The position numbers and the translations under genes were made by a program. From assembly GCA_944325095.1 (NCBI GenBank), contig CALUYV010000009.1, positions 1-42,110 of the forward strand: a DNA stretch of 42,110 bases. The letters run 5' to 3'. Below the pieces are notes generated by a model, which was not told where the DNA came from, ran no database searches, and worked only from the letters and a program-made list of their open reading frames with translations. Shown piece after piece: positions 7,883 to 16,123 of the stretch (within the stretch, counting starts at the first letter, position 1; each line of letters begins with the position of its first letter). Source of the stretch: Candidatus Gastranaerophilales bacterium. GTDB lineage: Bacteria; Cyanobacteriota; Vampirovibrionia; Gastranaerophilales; Gastranaerophilaceae.

Positions 7883-8887
7883 TTAATAATCAAATTTTCC
7901 TGCGCATTCAGTTCCGCAGAAGAGGCATTTGCCGTTTTTGAGATTATATTCCAAAAGGCTGTAACTGTTTCTGACAATTACCGGTTTGCGGCAGTTCGGG
8001 CAATATGTGCTTGATGTTTCAATATTTGCCAGATTTCCAGTATATACATATTTTAAACCTGTATCGAGGGCAATTTTCCTTGCATTATCAAGTGTTTCAA
8101 AGTCTGTTGACGGATGATTCATGAATTTGTAATTCGGGAAAAATGCACTGAAATGCAGCGGTACTTCATCTCCGAGGTTATTCAAAATCCACTCGCATTC
8201 GGCTTTAATCATTTGAGCAGAGTCATTTTCCCCTTTTATAAGCATAGTAGTTAATTCTACCCAGCAGTCTGTTTCATTTACTGCATATTTAATTGATTCA
8301 AGAACAGGTTTTAGATGTGCGTGGCAGTTCTTTTTGTAAAATTCTTCACTGAAGCCTTTTAAATCAATGTTTGCACCATCCATTACCCCGAAAAATTCTT
8401 TTGCCGGTTCCGGATTTATAAATCCTGATGTTACGGCAACAGTTTTTATTCCGTTTTGCCGGCATAATTTTGCGGTATCGACAGCGTATTCAAAAAAGAT
8501 TACCGGATCATTGTAGGTAAAGGCAACGCTTTTGCAGTTGTAGTTTTTTGCTATTGTTACAATTTCTTCCGGTGTTGTTTTATTTAATATGAAATTTGCG
8601 GATTTGTTTTTGGTTGTTTTCCAATTCTGGCAGAACTGGCAGTCCATATTGCAGCCTAAAGTCCCGAAAGATAATATCGGAGTATTCGGATAAAACTGAT
8701 AGAGCGGTTTTTTCTCTATAGGGTCTATTGCAAGTCCGGTATTGTATCCGTATGTTGTAAGAGTTATTTTAGCTCCTGTATTTTTTCTGACCCTGCAAAA
8801 CCCTTCCTGTCCTTCTTTTAAAATACATTTTCTCGGACAGATTTCGCATTGAATTTTATTATCCTGTAACATTTTTTGATATTTCAT
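7883..8887 (-). CDS. amrS: AmmeMemoRadiSam system radical SAM enzyme
   Basis: This 334-residue radical SAM protein is related to pyruvate-formate-lyase-activating enzymes. The 4Fe-4S/SAM motif is C79-N-M-D-C83-Q-F-C86. An N-terminal cysteine set (C14, C17, C21, C31) and C-terminal CPNC and CLFC pairs suggest further metal sites, as is usual for this subfamily. The family is named for its co-occurrence with Memo and AMMECR1 proteins, and both are encoded by the divergent gene here. The substrate is unknown. The frame is open to 8926, but the ATG at 8887 matches the family start (MKYQKML) and sits 7 nt past a TATAAT. No Shine-Dalgarno sequence is present. Confidence 0.9.
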   Translation of the reverse strand: MKYQKMLQDNKIQCEICPRKCILKEGQEGFCRVRKNTGAKITLTTYGYNTGLAIDPIEKKPLYQFYPNTPILSFGTLGCNMDCQFCQNWKTTKNKSANFILNKTTPEEIVTIAKNYNCKSVAFTYNDPVIFFEYAVDTAKLCRQNGIKTVAVTSGFINPEPAKEFFGVMDGANIDLKGFSEEFYKKNCHAHLKPVLESIKYAVNETDCWVELTTMLIKGENDSAQMIKAECEWILNNLGDEVPLHFSAFFPNYKFMNHPSTDFETLDNARKIALDTGLKYVYTGNLANIETSSTYCPNCRKPVIVRNSYSLLEYNLKNGKCLFCGTECAGKFDY

Positions 8888-8892
8888 AAGTT

Positions 8893-8904
8893 GTATTATA
8901 ATAC
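8893..8904. promoter_or_regulatory. Shared palindromic divergent promoter core
   Basis: The 21 bp between the two divergent start codons (8888-8908) contain the perfect palindrome GTATTATAATAC. It carries a TATAAT on each strand: plus 8897-8902 and minus 8900-8895. The boxes end 6 nt (plus) and 7 nt (minus) before the two ATGs, so both genes would be leaderless and the two polymerases could not bind at once. A TTGATA at 8876-8881 may serve as the plus-strand -35 (15-nt spacer). Confidence 0.55.
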
Positions 8905-8908
8905 TATT

Positions 8909-10246
8909 ATGAGAAAAATAAAACAACCGTCGATTTCCGGCACATTTTACAGTGCAAATGCCGAGGAACTAAAAAATCAAATTTCCAATTTCGCCAAAGA
9001 AAGCAAAAATACTTATGTAGTATCAGCAAGGGCAGTAATTGTTCCTCATGCTGGTCTTATATATTCAGGCAGGCTTGCTTATGAAGGAATAAGCCAGTTA
9101 GATAAGAATATCAAAAATTTATTTATTTTTGCACCGGCGCACAGAGTAGGTTTTGAAGGTTGTGTTTTAACAGGTTTTGAGGTCTGGCAGACTCCGCTTG
9201 GCGAAATTGAAATTAATAATGATATAAATAAGGAGCTGCAGGATAATTTTGGTTTAAAAATTAATGACGATGCTTTTGCTCCTGAACATGCTGTAGAGAT
9301 TCAGGTGCCGGTTATTCAATCAGTATTTAAAGATGTAAAAATTATTCCGGTTCTTGTAGGAAAATCCTCTCCGGAGATGGTTGAAAAGATTATAAAACAT
9401 TATTATCCTGATAAAACCAACGGTTTTATTATATCTTCAGATTTAAGCCATTTTTTAAAGGATGAGGAAGCGAAAAAACTTGATAATTTGACGGCGCAAA
9501 TGATAGAGTCGGGTGCCTGCTCAGGGTTCAGATATGAACAGGCATGCGGTGCTGTCGGAATTATAGGGCTTGTAGAATTTGCACGGAAAAATGATTTTTC
9601 CTTAATCAGAATTGATATGACTAATTCTTCTGCCGTAACAGGTGATACTTCAAGTGTTGTCGGGTACGGCTGCTGGTTTTTATATGAAGGAAAAAAGAAT
9701 GACTTTTTAAAAAAATATTATTCCGAATTTATTTTGAATTTATGCCGCTTAAGTATAAATTCCCGTTTTGACCGCAGGGAAATGAAGGTTCGGATTCCTT
9801 ATGTGTTTTATCAACCGGGGGCATGTTTTGTCACTCTTGAGAAGAATAATATTCTGCGCGGCTGTATCGGCTCAATCATTGCACATAGACCTTTGATTGA
9901 AGATTTAATTCTGAATGCAAAAAGTGCGGCTTTTCAGGATCCGAGATTTAAGCCTGTCGAAATAGAAGAGGTGCTTGAACTTGATGTTGCCGTGTCGCTT
10001 CTTTCGGAACCTCAAATTATGTCTTTTGAATCTGAAGAAGATTTATTAAATCAAATTGTTCCGTTTAAGGATGGTATAATTATAAAAGACGGCAATTATC
10101 AAGCAGTTTATCTGCCGTCAGTTTGGGAGCAGATTCCTGATAAAAAAGGATTTTTAAATTCTTTGAAAATTAAAGCAGGACTTCCTTCAAATTATTTTTC
10201 AAAAACTTTTCAGGCATACAGGTTTGAAACTGATTATATAAAATAA
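8909..10246 (+). CDS. Memo-AMMECR1 fusion protein (AmmeMemoRadiSam proteins B and A)
   Basis: This 445-residue protein joins two families. Residues 1 to about 265 are Memo (MEMO1-like, a dioxygenase-like fold): PHAGLIYSG with H47, APAHR with H78, PEHAVEIQVP around 125-134, and SSDLSHF with D178 and H181. Residues about 270-445 are AMMECR1: RIPYVFY, LRGCIGS (317-322), AFQDPRF. The radical SAM member of the same system is divergently encoded 21 bp away, so the whole set is present in two genes. The biochemical role of the system is not established. The ATG at 8909 is preferred over the upstream in-frame codon at 8876, which would overlap the divergent gene. Confidence 0.92.
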   Translation: MRKIKQPSISGTFYSANAEELKNQISNFAKESKNTYVVSARAVIVPHAGLIYSGRLAYEGISQLDKNIKNLFIFAPAHRVGFEGCVLTGFEVWQTPLGEIEINNDINKELQDNFGLKINDDAFAPEHAVEIQVPVIQSVFKDVKIIPVLVGKSSPEMVEKIIKHYYPDKTNGFIISSDLSHFLKDEEAKKLDNLTAQMIESGACSGFRYEQACGAVGIIGLVEFARKNDFSLIRIDMTNSSAVTGDTSSVVGYGCWFLYEGKKNDFLKKYYSEFILNLCRLSINSRFDRREMKVRIPYVFYQPGACFVTLEKNNILRGCIGSIIAHRPLIEDLILNAKSAAFQDPRFKPVEIEEVLELDVAVSLLSEPQIMSFESEEDLLNQIVPFKDGIIIKDGNYQAVYLPSVWEQIPDKKGFLNSLKIKAGLPSNYFSKTFQAYRFETDYIK

Positions 10247-10356
10247 TAATTATCATTCTTTTATATTCAGGCAGTATTTTGAGTTTTATTATTCTGCTTT
10301 CAGGCAATGAAAGTTCAGGTTTTATCTAATAAACTGAATTTAAAAGGAGAATAGTA

Positions 10357-10695
10357 ATGTTGAAAATAATTGTTAAATGGATAGTTTTTGCATTAATGAT
10401 AATGCTTGTCGGATGGCTTACACCTGGTGTAACTATTGCAAATTTCTTAACGGCAATGATTGCCGTAATTGTTATTGCTCTTATTAATGCATTTATAAAA
10501 CCGGTGCTTTTGCTGTTAACTCTTCCTTTGAATATATTAACTTTAGGTTTATTTACCGTTGTTATTAATGCTCTGCTGTTTATGTTTACTGCGTATTTAG
10601 TTCCGGGAATAAATGTAGATGGATTTTTAAGTGCTTTACTTGCATCTGTACTGATATCTATATTATCAATAGGATTATCAAAAATAGGAGAATAA
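10357..10695 (+). CDS. Phage-holin-4-2 / YvlD-like membrane protein
   Basis: This 112-residue protein is very hydrophobic and has four predicted membrane helices. The NAFIKPVLLLLTLPLN, LGLF and INALLF segments are characteristic of the Phage_holin_4_2 family (B. subtilis YvlD-like), an inner-membrane family of unknown function that is not tied to phage in most genomes. AAAAGGAG about 7 nt before the ATG supports the start. The 110-bp gap to the Memo-AMMECR1 gene and the terminator downstream suggest it may be transcribed alone. There are no phage genes around it. Confidence 0.85.
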   Translation: MLKIIVKWIVFALMIMLVGWLTPGVTIANFLTAMIAVIVIALINAFIKPVLLLLTLPLNILTLGLFTVVINALLFMFTAYLVPGINVDGFLSALLASVLISILSIGLSKIGE

Positions 10696-10703
10696 TTGCA
10701 TAT

Positions 10704-10738
10704 AAAAACGCCGGCATATAAAAAATGCCGGCGTTTTT
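10704..10738. terminator. Bidirectional terminator
   Basis: A perfect 14-bp stem (10704-10717 / 10725-10738) with a GC-rich core (CGCCGGC) carries A5 on one side and T5 on the other. It serves the plus-strand small membrane protein and the convergent transporter gene. Confidence 0.92.
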
Positions 10739-10747
10739 TAGCAGTTT

Positions 10748-12076
10748 TTAATGTAAATATTTGAAATACAGATAAATTGTACTTAAAACAAGTGAAATAA
10801 AGGTAACAAGCGCACCGTATTTCATAAATCTAAAGAACGAAATCTTATGACCTTTAGATGCTGCTGTTTCGCTGACAAGAACATTTGCAGCCGCACCGAT
10901 GATTGTCATGTTACCGCCAAGACAAGCACCGAGAGATAATGCCCACCATAGAGCGTGAACATTTCCCGTAATTGCATTTTCATTTGCCGGATTTATCAAT
11001 TCGGAAATCAACGGCGCCATTGTTGCCGTATAAGGAATGTTATCAATGATACCTGATAATATACCTGAAGCCCAGAGAATAATCATTGTTGCAGCATCCA
11101 GACTTCCGTGAGTCAGTGTTATTAATTGATCTGCAAGGAATTTGATACCGCCGTTTGCTTCAAATCCGCCGATAATAATGAATAAACCGATAAAGAAAAA
11201 TATTGTGAGCCATTCAACATCTTTATATATTTCTTTAGGTTCTTCAAACAACAGCAGGAATGCTGCACCTGCTACAGCAAATACATAAGCAGGAAGGTGT
11301 GTAATATCATGGGTTACAAAACCTGCAATGACTAAGATAAGGGTGATTACCGAGCGAATCATTAAGCCTTTATCCGTAATAGTATTGGAATTGTCCAGAT
11401 TTGCAACATGTTCCATTTTTTCAGGAGCGGCTTTCAAGCCTTTTCTGAACATAAAAATAAGAACTGCAATAGATGCAAGGAATATTATTGTTACAATCGG
11501 GGTCAGTTCACGGACGAAATCCATAAAACTTAAGCCTGCTCTTGCTCCGATGATAATATTTGGCGGATCACCGATAAGTGTTGCTGTTCCTCCGATATTT
11601 GAAGCAAGAACTTCAGTTATCAAGAACGGAACAGGATCTGTTTCAAATTCTTTTGCTATGGCAAAAGTTATCGGCATCATAAGTACAACGGTTGTTACAT
11701 TATCTAAAAATGCCGAAACAATTGCAGTAAATGCAGCAAGTGCAAACAGAACTGTTTTCGGATGCCCCTTTGTTGCGCGTAAAAGATTTAAAGCCATCCA
11801 TTTAAAAACTCCGCTGCGGCTTGCAATATTTACAATAATCATCATACCGATTAACAGGAAGATTACCTGAAAATCTACATACTCAAATACACCTTTCATC
11901 AGGCTGCCGTCAGAATTTTCTCCTCCGAACGGTATTAAACCCAATAGCATTGTAAGTGAGGCTCCTATCAGTGCAACGACTGATTTTTGCACTTTTTCGC
12001 TGGCGATGAATATATAGGCAATAAGTAATATTAAGCCTGTAATAAGCATGCCATGCCCTTGAATAAAATCTAACAT
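10748..12076 (-). CDS. ArsB/NhaD-superfamily ion transporter
   Basis: This 442-residue inner-membrane protein has about eleven to twelve predicted helices. It shows the ion-transporter superfamily signatures FLDNVTTVVLMMPIT and SNIGGTATLIGDPPN in the first half and GIIDNIPYTATMAP plus GGNMTIIGAAANVL in the second half, the inverted-repeat arrangement of this superfamily. Relatives carry Na+/H+, arsenite or dicarboxylates; the substrate cannot be told here. GAGGGGAG upstream of the ATG is a good Shine-Dalgarno sequence, with a possible TACAAT -10 near 12110. It is separated from the rseP operon by a terminator and converges on the YvlD-like gene. Confidence 0.88.
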   Translation of the reverse strand: MLDFIQGHGMLITGLILLIAYIFIASEKVQKSVVALIGASLTMLLGLIPFGGENSDGSLMKGVFEYVDFQVIFLLIGMMIIVNIASRSGVFKWMALNLLRATKGHPKTVLFALAAFTAIVSAFLDNVTTVVLMMPITFAIAKEFETDPVPFLITEVLASNIGGTATLIGDPPNIIIGARAGLSFMDFVRELTPIVTIIFLASIAVLIFMFRKGLKAAPEKMEHVANLDNSNTITDKGLMIRSVITLILVIAGFVTHDITHLPAYVFAVAGAAFLLLFEEPKEIYKDVEWLTIFFFIGLFIIIGGFEANGGIKFLADQLITLTHGSLDAATMIILWASGILSGIIDNIPYTATMAPLISELINPANENAITGNVHALWWALSLGACLGGNMTIIGAAANVLVSETAASKGHKISFFRFMKYGALVTFISLVLSTIYLYFKYLH

Positions 12077-12119
12077 AATCTTTTTCTCCCCTCTAAATAA
12101 AGGCTATTGTACCATAAAC

Positions 12120-12156
12120 AAAAAAGATATTCTCCATACCGGAAAATATCTTTTTT
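12120..12156 (-). terminator. Terminator downstream of rseP
   Basis: Arms 12120-12131 and 12145-12156 pair perfectly and enclose a short TCC/GGA extension. On the minus strand the stem is followed by T6 and it lies just after the rseP stop codon. Confidence 0.85.
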
Positions 12157-12159
12157 TAT

Positions 12160-13530
12160 TTAAAACTTGTGTTTTATTAATGCATACACATCATTAAATA
12201 CAATAAGTACCATTAATAATATAAGCAATAAAAAGAATACTGAACTAACCTTATTTATTGCTTCCTCGTCAAGCGGTTTTCCTCTGAATTGTTCAATAAG
12301 AAGAAACATAAAATGTCCGCCGTCCAGTGCCGGAATAGGCAGGAAGTTTACAAGCGCAAGGTCAAGTGAAATTATTGCGGTTAAAAGCAAACCTGAGAAA
12401 AATCCGTTGGTTTGGATAACATCTCCCCCGATTTTTGTTATGGCAACAATTCCGTGCATATCTTTCACCGGAATTTTACCGGTAAATAACTGCCAGAGTC
12501 CGTAAACCAGCATATATGTCTGTTCCCAAAGATATCTGCCGGAACCTATAATTGCGGTTTTGAAATCTTTTGTCGGTGTCAGGATTTCTTTAGACTCAAT
12601 CATTACGCCTATCAGCCCTTTTTCATTTGCATATACCGGCTTTAATTCAATTTCCTTTTTATTGCGCAAAACCGTGATATTTAACGGTCTTTGTGTATCT
12701 GAAATTGCTGCTGCAATATCAGATGCGGTGACTGTTCCGTCAGATTTACAGGTGTTTTTATTTTTTAACTGATTTCTTAGTTTTATCTGTTTTTCAGTTA
12801 ATGGTATTTGTTTATCGTGATACAGAGTATAGCCTTTTAAAACTTCATCTGCAATTACAAGAGGTGCTTCATCTGTTTTTTCAGGCAGTTTTATCTCTGT
12901 ATTTTCTTTAATGATTGCATCAGAATCTGTTATTTCCGAATTAAGAGTAAGTATCTGCTCTAAAACTTTTTTTGATTTTTCTGTATCAATCTTACCGTCA
13001 TATTGTTTGCTGCTTTTTGCATACAGAGTTAATGCGTAGGCGGATTGAATATTCGACCCGTTTATCTTGAGAACTCTGTCGCCTTTTTTTATGCCGCTTT
13101 GCCATATAGAGGCTTCTTTGGGTGCGTTTATATCTCCAATATAAACAAGGCTTTGTCCTGACGGAAGTTTACCCCATACAAAAGCGGTTATAAGCACAAA
13201 AATAAACGCTGTTATTATATTGGCAATTACACCAGCTGAGATTACAATCATTCTCTGCCAGACCGGACGGTTTATGAATCTGTCCATTGAGTCTGCCGGC
13301 AAATCAGAGTCTTTTTCATCGTCAGGAAATGATACATAACCGCCGAGTAAAAATGCGTGAACAACTAATTCTACATCTCCGACCTGTTTGCTCCACAAAG
13401 TAGGACCTATCGGTAATCCGAAACCGAACTTTGAAACCTTCATTCCGAGTGCTTTTGCGGCAAAGAAGTGTCCGGCCTCGTGTATGAGAACCAGAAAACT
13501 CAGCAGGAGTATCATTATTATTAATGCCAT
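12160..13530 (-). CDS. rseP: RseP-type site-2 (RIP) membrane metalloprotease
   Basis: This zinc metalloprotease cuts substrates within the inner membrane, typically anti-sigma factors and remnant signal peptides. The 456-residue protein has HEAGH (H17, E18, H21) in the first helix and the second zinc motif NFLPIPALDGG (395-405, D403) near the C-terminus, so the active site is complete. The single PDZ domain begins at about 128 (GDRVLKINGSN 150-160) and resumes at about 267 (TASDIAAAI, RPLNITVLRN). Between them lies a hydrophilic insertion of about 105 residues. A Shine-Dalgarno AAAGGG precedes the ATG. It is the last gene of the kdsA/MBL/pheS/rseP run. The ECF/anti-sigma pair at 33 kb is a possible client, but this is inference. 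Confidence 0.93.
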   Translation of the reverse strand: MALIIMILLLSFLVLIHEAGHFFAAKALGMKVSKFGFGLPIGPTLWSKQVGDVELVVHAFLLGGYVSFPDDEKDSDLPADSMDRFINRPVWQRMIVISAGVIANIITAFIFVLITAFVWGKLPSGQSLVYIGDINAPKEASIWQSGIKKGDRVLKINGSNIQSAYALTLYAKSSKQYDGKIDTEKSKKVLEQILTLNSEITDSDAIIKENTEIKLPEKTDEAPLVIADEVLKGYTLYHDKQIPLTEKQIKLRNQLKNKNTCKSDGTVTASDIAAAISDTQRPLNITVLRNKKEIELKPVYANEKGLIGVMIESKEILTPTKDFKTAIIGSGRYLWEQTYMLVYGLWQLFTGKIPVKDMHGIVAITKIGGDVIQTNGFFSGLLLTAIISLDLALVNFLPIPALDGGHFMFLLIEQFRGKPLDEEAINKVSSVFFLLLILLMVLIVFNDVYALIKHKF

Positions 13531-13550
13531 ATAAATTTTCCCTTTATATT

Positions 13551-14591
13551 TTATTTTTTAAATTGTTCTAAAAATCTTAAATCATTATTGAAGAATAATC
13601 GGATATCATCAATTGCATATTTGAGCATAGCAAGTCTTTCGATTCCCATACCGAATGCAAAACCCGAATATACATCAGGATCAATTCCGACTCCGCGCAA
13701 AACATTCGGATCTACCATGCCGGCCCCCAGTATTTCAAGCCAGCCTGTGCCGGAGCATGTTCTGCAGCCTTTGCCTTCGCACATAATACACTGAACATCA
13801 ACTTCCGCTGACGGTTCCGTGAACGGGAAGAAACTGCTTCTGAATCTTGTAGGGCGGACTGCTCCGAAATATAATCTGATAAATTCATTCAAAACACCTT
13901 TCAGGTCGCCAAAGGTAATGTTTTTATCTACATATAAACCTTCAATTTGATGGAAGAAGTTGTTTTTTCTTGAATTAATATTTTCATTCCTATAAACTCT
14001 CCCCGGTGCAATGATTCTAATAGGCGGTTTCTGGTTCTCCATAACATGAACCTGCGCGCCTGATGTCTGGCTTCTGAGAACTACATTTTTTGCAATATTT
14101 GTATAAAAAGTATCCTGCATGTCACGGGCAGGGTGGTCTTTTGGAACATTAAGCATATCAAAGTTGAAGTATTCGGTTTCAACTTCCGGAGATTCTTCGT
14201 TAGGTGCAACCGAAAATCCCAAATTCTGGAAAATTGCAACAATTTCATTTGTTGTAGAAGTTAAAGGATGAACGCTTCCTCTTGGAATGTATTGACCAGG
14301 CAATGTGATATCAATACGTTCTTTTTCTAATTTTTTATTCAGTTCCTGTTCATAAAAAATCTGGAATTTTTCTGAAATCGCAGATTCTAACTGCTTTGTA
14401 ATTTCATTTGCTCTGGAGCCGATAATTCTTTTATCTTCGTCAGATAAATCTTTGAGTTTTTTCTTTATTTCGTTGAATTCCCCTTTTCTGCCGAGATATT
14501 TGAATTTTATATCTTCCAGGTCTTTGACCGTAACTGCTTTTTCAATGTCAGAAGCAGCATCTGAATATATTTTCTCCAGTTGTTCTTTCAT
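13551..14591 (-). CDS. pheS: Phenylalanyl-tRNA synthetase alpha subunit
   Basis: PheS is the catalytic subunit of the (alpha-beta)2 enzyme that charges tRNA-Phe. The 346-residue protein has an N-terminal coiled coil (1 to about 90), then the class II catalytic core: HPLTSTTNEIVAIF, DTFYTN, LRSQTSGAQVHVM, FFHQIEGLYVD and GFAFGMGIERLAMLKY. The cysteine-rich CIMCEGKGCRTC insert near 268-279 occurs in many PheS proteins. A Shine-Dalgarno GAGGG precedes the ATG. The partner pheT is usually adjacent but is not in this window, so it must lie elsewhere. rseP follows 20 bp downstream. Confidence 0.97.
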   Translation of the reverse strand: MKEQLEKIYSDAASDIEKAVTVKDLEDIKFKYLGRKGEFNEIKKKLKDLSDEDKRIIGSRANEITKQLESAISEKFQIFYEQELNKKLEKERIDITLPGQYIPRGSVHPLTSTTNEIVAIFQNLGFSVAPNEESPEVETEYFNFDMLNVPKDHPARDMQDTFYTNIAKNVVLRSQTSGAQVHVMENQKPPIRIIAPGRVYRNENINSRKNNFFHQIEGLYVDKNITFGDLKGVLNEFIRLYFGAVRPTRFRSSFFPFTEPSAEVDVQCIMCEGKGCRTCSGTGWLEILGAGMVDPNVLRGVGIDPDVYSGFAFGMGIERLAMLKYAIDDIRLFFNNDLRFLEQFKK

Positions 14592-14602
14592 ATTTCATCC
14601 CT

Positions 14603-15229
14603 CTATAAGTTTAAAATTTCATTATATTTCTTTTCGTAAGCAATTGTTGTTTTTTCTCCGTGCCCCGGGAAAACTTCGGTATTATCAGGCAGTGTGAAAA
14701 GTTTTTCTTTTATGCTTTTAATTATGGTATCAAGACTGCCGCCCGGAAAATCACATCTTCCTATACTTCTATGGAATAATGTATCTCCGGAAAACAGTTT
14801 ATCTCCGATAAGATAACTCATTCCGCCAGGTGTATGTCCGGGAGTTGCGATTGCTTTTATTTCAATATCTCCAACTTTAATTATATCGCCGTCTTTGAGA
14901 TAGTTATGAATGCTTTTTATTTCGACAGATTCCATCCCTGCAAGTATCGGCATAAATTTAGGAGTCAGTTCAACCTGTTCAATATCTTCTTTTGCGATAT
15001 AAGCATCAGTGCCAAATACTTCTTTAAATTTATCAACTCCGAGAATATGGTCAAAATGTCCGTGTGTAAGCAAAATATATTTAAGGTTTACACCCGAGTT
15101 TTTTATGCTGTTGATAAATTCCTGTCTGCCGGAAGAACAGTCAATCAAAACCGCTTCTTTTGATTTCTCGTCAATTATAAGATAATTGTTAGCATCGACA
15201 GGGCCTTCAACAAAAACTTTTATTTCCAT
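14603..15229 (-). CDS. Metallo-beta-lactamase-fold hydrolase (glyoxalase II-like)
   Basis: This 208-residue cytoplasmic protein has the full metal-binding set of the MBL fold: THGHFDH (55-61), TPGHTPG (the third His), SGDTLF (the bridging Asp) and FPGHGEKT (the last His). The compact size and GDTLFHRSIGRCDFPGGS segment match the YcbL/GloB-like group of thioesterases, often annotated as hydroxyacylglutathione hydrolase. The true substrate is unknown. Its ATG overlaps the kdsA stop by one base (TAATG), so it is translationally coupled to kdsA. Confidence 0.92.
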   Translation of the reverse strand: MEIKVFVEGPVDANNYLIIDEKSKEAVLIDCSSGRQEFINSIKNSGVNLKYILLTHGHFDHILGVDKFKEVFGTDAYIAKEDIEQVELTPKFMPILAGMESVEIKSIHNYLKDGDIIKVGDIEIKAIATPGHTPGGMSYLIGDKLFSGDTLFHRSIGRCDFPGGSLDTIIKSIKEKLFTLPDNTEVFPGHGEKTTIAYEKKYNEILNL

Positions 15230-16053
15230 TATTTTCTAACAACCTCAAAAATATTTTTACAAATTGAAAATACACCGCCGGCATCTTTCAATGCAAGCAT
15301 ATTAGGACCATCGCAAAGTGCGTTGTCCGGCTCAGGGTGTATTTCAAAGAATAGAGCGTTTGCGCCTGCTGCCATAGCCGCTTTTGCAAGTACCGGAACA
15401 AATCTTCTATCCCCGCCTGAACATGTACCGTTTGCACCCGGCAGTTGAACGCTGTGAGTTGCATCAAAGACTACAGGGTAGCCGAATTCCTGCATAATAG
15501 GAATCCCTCTGAAATCTGTTACCAGATTGTTATAACCAAAAGTTGTTCCTCTGTCTGTTACAAGAATATTGGTGTTTCCGGAATCTTCAACTTTTTTTAT
15601 AATACTGCCCATTTGTTCCGGCGCAAGAAACTGGCCTTTTTTAATGTTTACAATTTTTCCTGTTTTTGCGGCTTCTACAAGCAAATCTGTCTGCCGGCAT
15701 AAAAATGCTGGAATTTGCAATATATCTGCAACTTCTGCAACTGCAGCCGCCTGATCCGGAGTATGGATATCTGTTACAATCGGAACATCAAATTTTTCTT
15801 TGATTTGACGCAGCATTTCCAGACCTTTTTCCAGTCCAGGACCTCTGTAGGATGTCAAAGAAGATCGGTTTGCTTTATCAAAAGATGATTTAAATACAAA
15901 ATTTATATCAAGATCTTTTGTGATTTCTTTCAATCCCTGAGCGGTTTTTTCTAAAATTTCCTGATTTTCAATAACACACGGTCCGGCAAGAATAGTTAAT
16001 TTATCGCCGCCAATCTCAAAATCCCTTAGTTTTATTTTTTTAATATCTTTCAT
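15229..16053 (-). CDS. kdsA: 3-deoxy-8-phosphooctulonate (KDO-8-phosphate) synthase
   Basis: KdsA condenses phosphoenolpyruvate with arabinose-5-phosphate in the route to KDO, the inner-core sugar of LPS. The 274-residue TIM-barrel protein has AGPCVIE (C26), FKSSFDKANRSS, TDIHTPDQ, IKKGQFLAP, TDRGTTFGYNNLV and FDATHSVQLPG. A cysteine at position 26 points to the metal-dependent class, since metal-independent enzymes have Asn here. It shows that the organism makes a KDO-containing LPS, in agreement with lpxI/lpxB/lptD at 35-40 kb. TATAAT ends 6 nt before the ATG with no Shine-Dalgarno sequence, suggesting a leaderless operon mRNA. Confidence 0.96.
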   Translation of the reverse strand: MKDIKKIKLRDFEIGGDKLTILAGPCVIENQEILEKTAQGLKEITKDLDINFVFKSSFDKANRSSLTSYRGPGLEKGLEMLRQIKEKFDVPIVTDIHTPDQAAAVAEVADILQIPAFLCRQTDLLVEAAKTGKIVNIKKGQFLAPEQMGSIIKKVEDSGNTNILVTDRGTTFGYNNLVTDFRGIPIMQEFGYPVVFDATHSVQLPGANGTCSGGDRRFVPVLAKAAMAAGANALFFEIHPEPDNALCDGPNMLALKDAGGVFSICKNIFEVVRK

Positions 16054-16059
16054 AAGTAA

Positions 16060-16088
16060 ATTATATGTAAAATAAAACTAAAAGTAAA
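16060..16088 (-). promoter_or_regulatory. kdsA operon promoter, predicted leaderless
   Basis: On the minus strand TTTACT (16088-16083), a 17-nt spacer and a perfect TATAAT (16065-16060) lie directly before kdsA, with 6 nt between the -10 box and the ATG. Confidence 0.6.
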
Positions 16089-16123
16089 TATTACGGAATA
16101 AAAAACTAATTCACGGGTGAAAT

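Noticed and set aside
10307..10354. A 15-codon frame just before the YvlD-like gene, possibly a leader peptide
   Set aside because: It has only a weak ribosome-binding site, its composition is not distinctive, and no attenuator-like terminator follows. Nothing but position supports it.
10357..10695. A phage remnant suggested by the holin-family name
   Set aside because: There are no other phage genes, attachment sites or integrase, and this family is common in chromosomes without phage.
11328..11870. A 180-codon open frame antisense to the ArsB/NhaD-type transporter gene
   Set aside because: It mirrors a strongly conserved membrane-protein gene on the other strand, has no ribosome-binding site or recognisable product, and low stop density is expected opposite such a gene.
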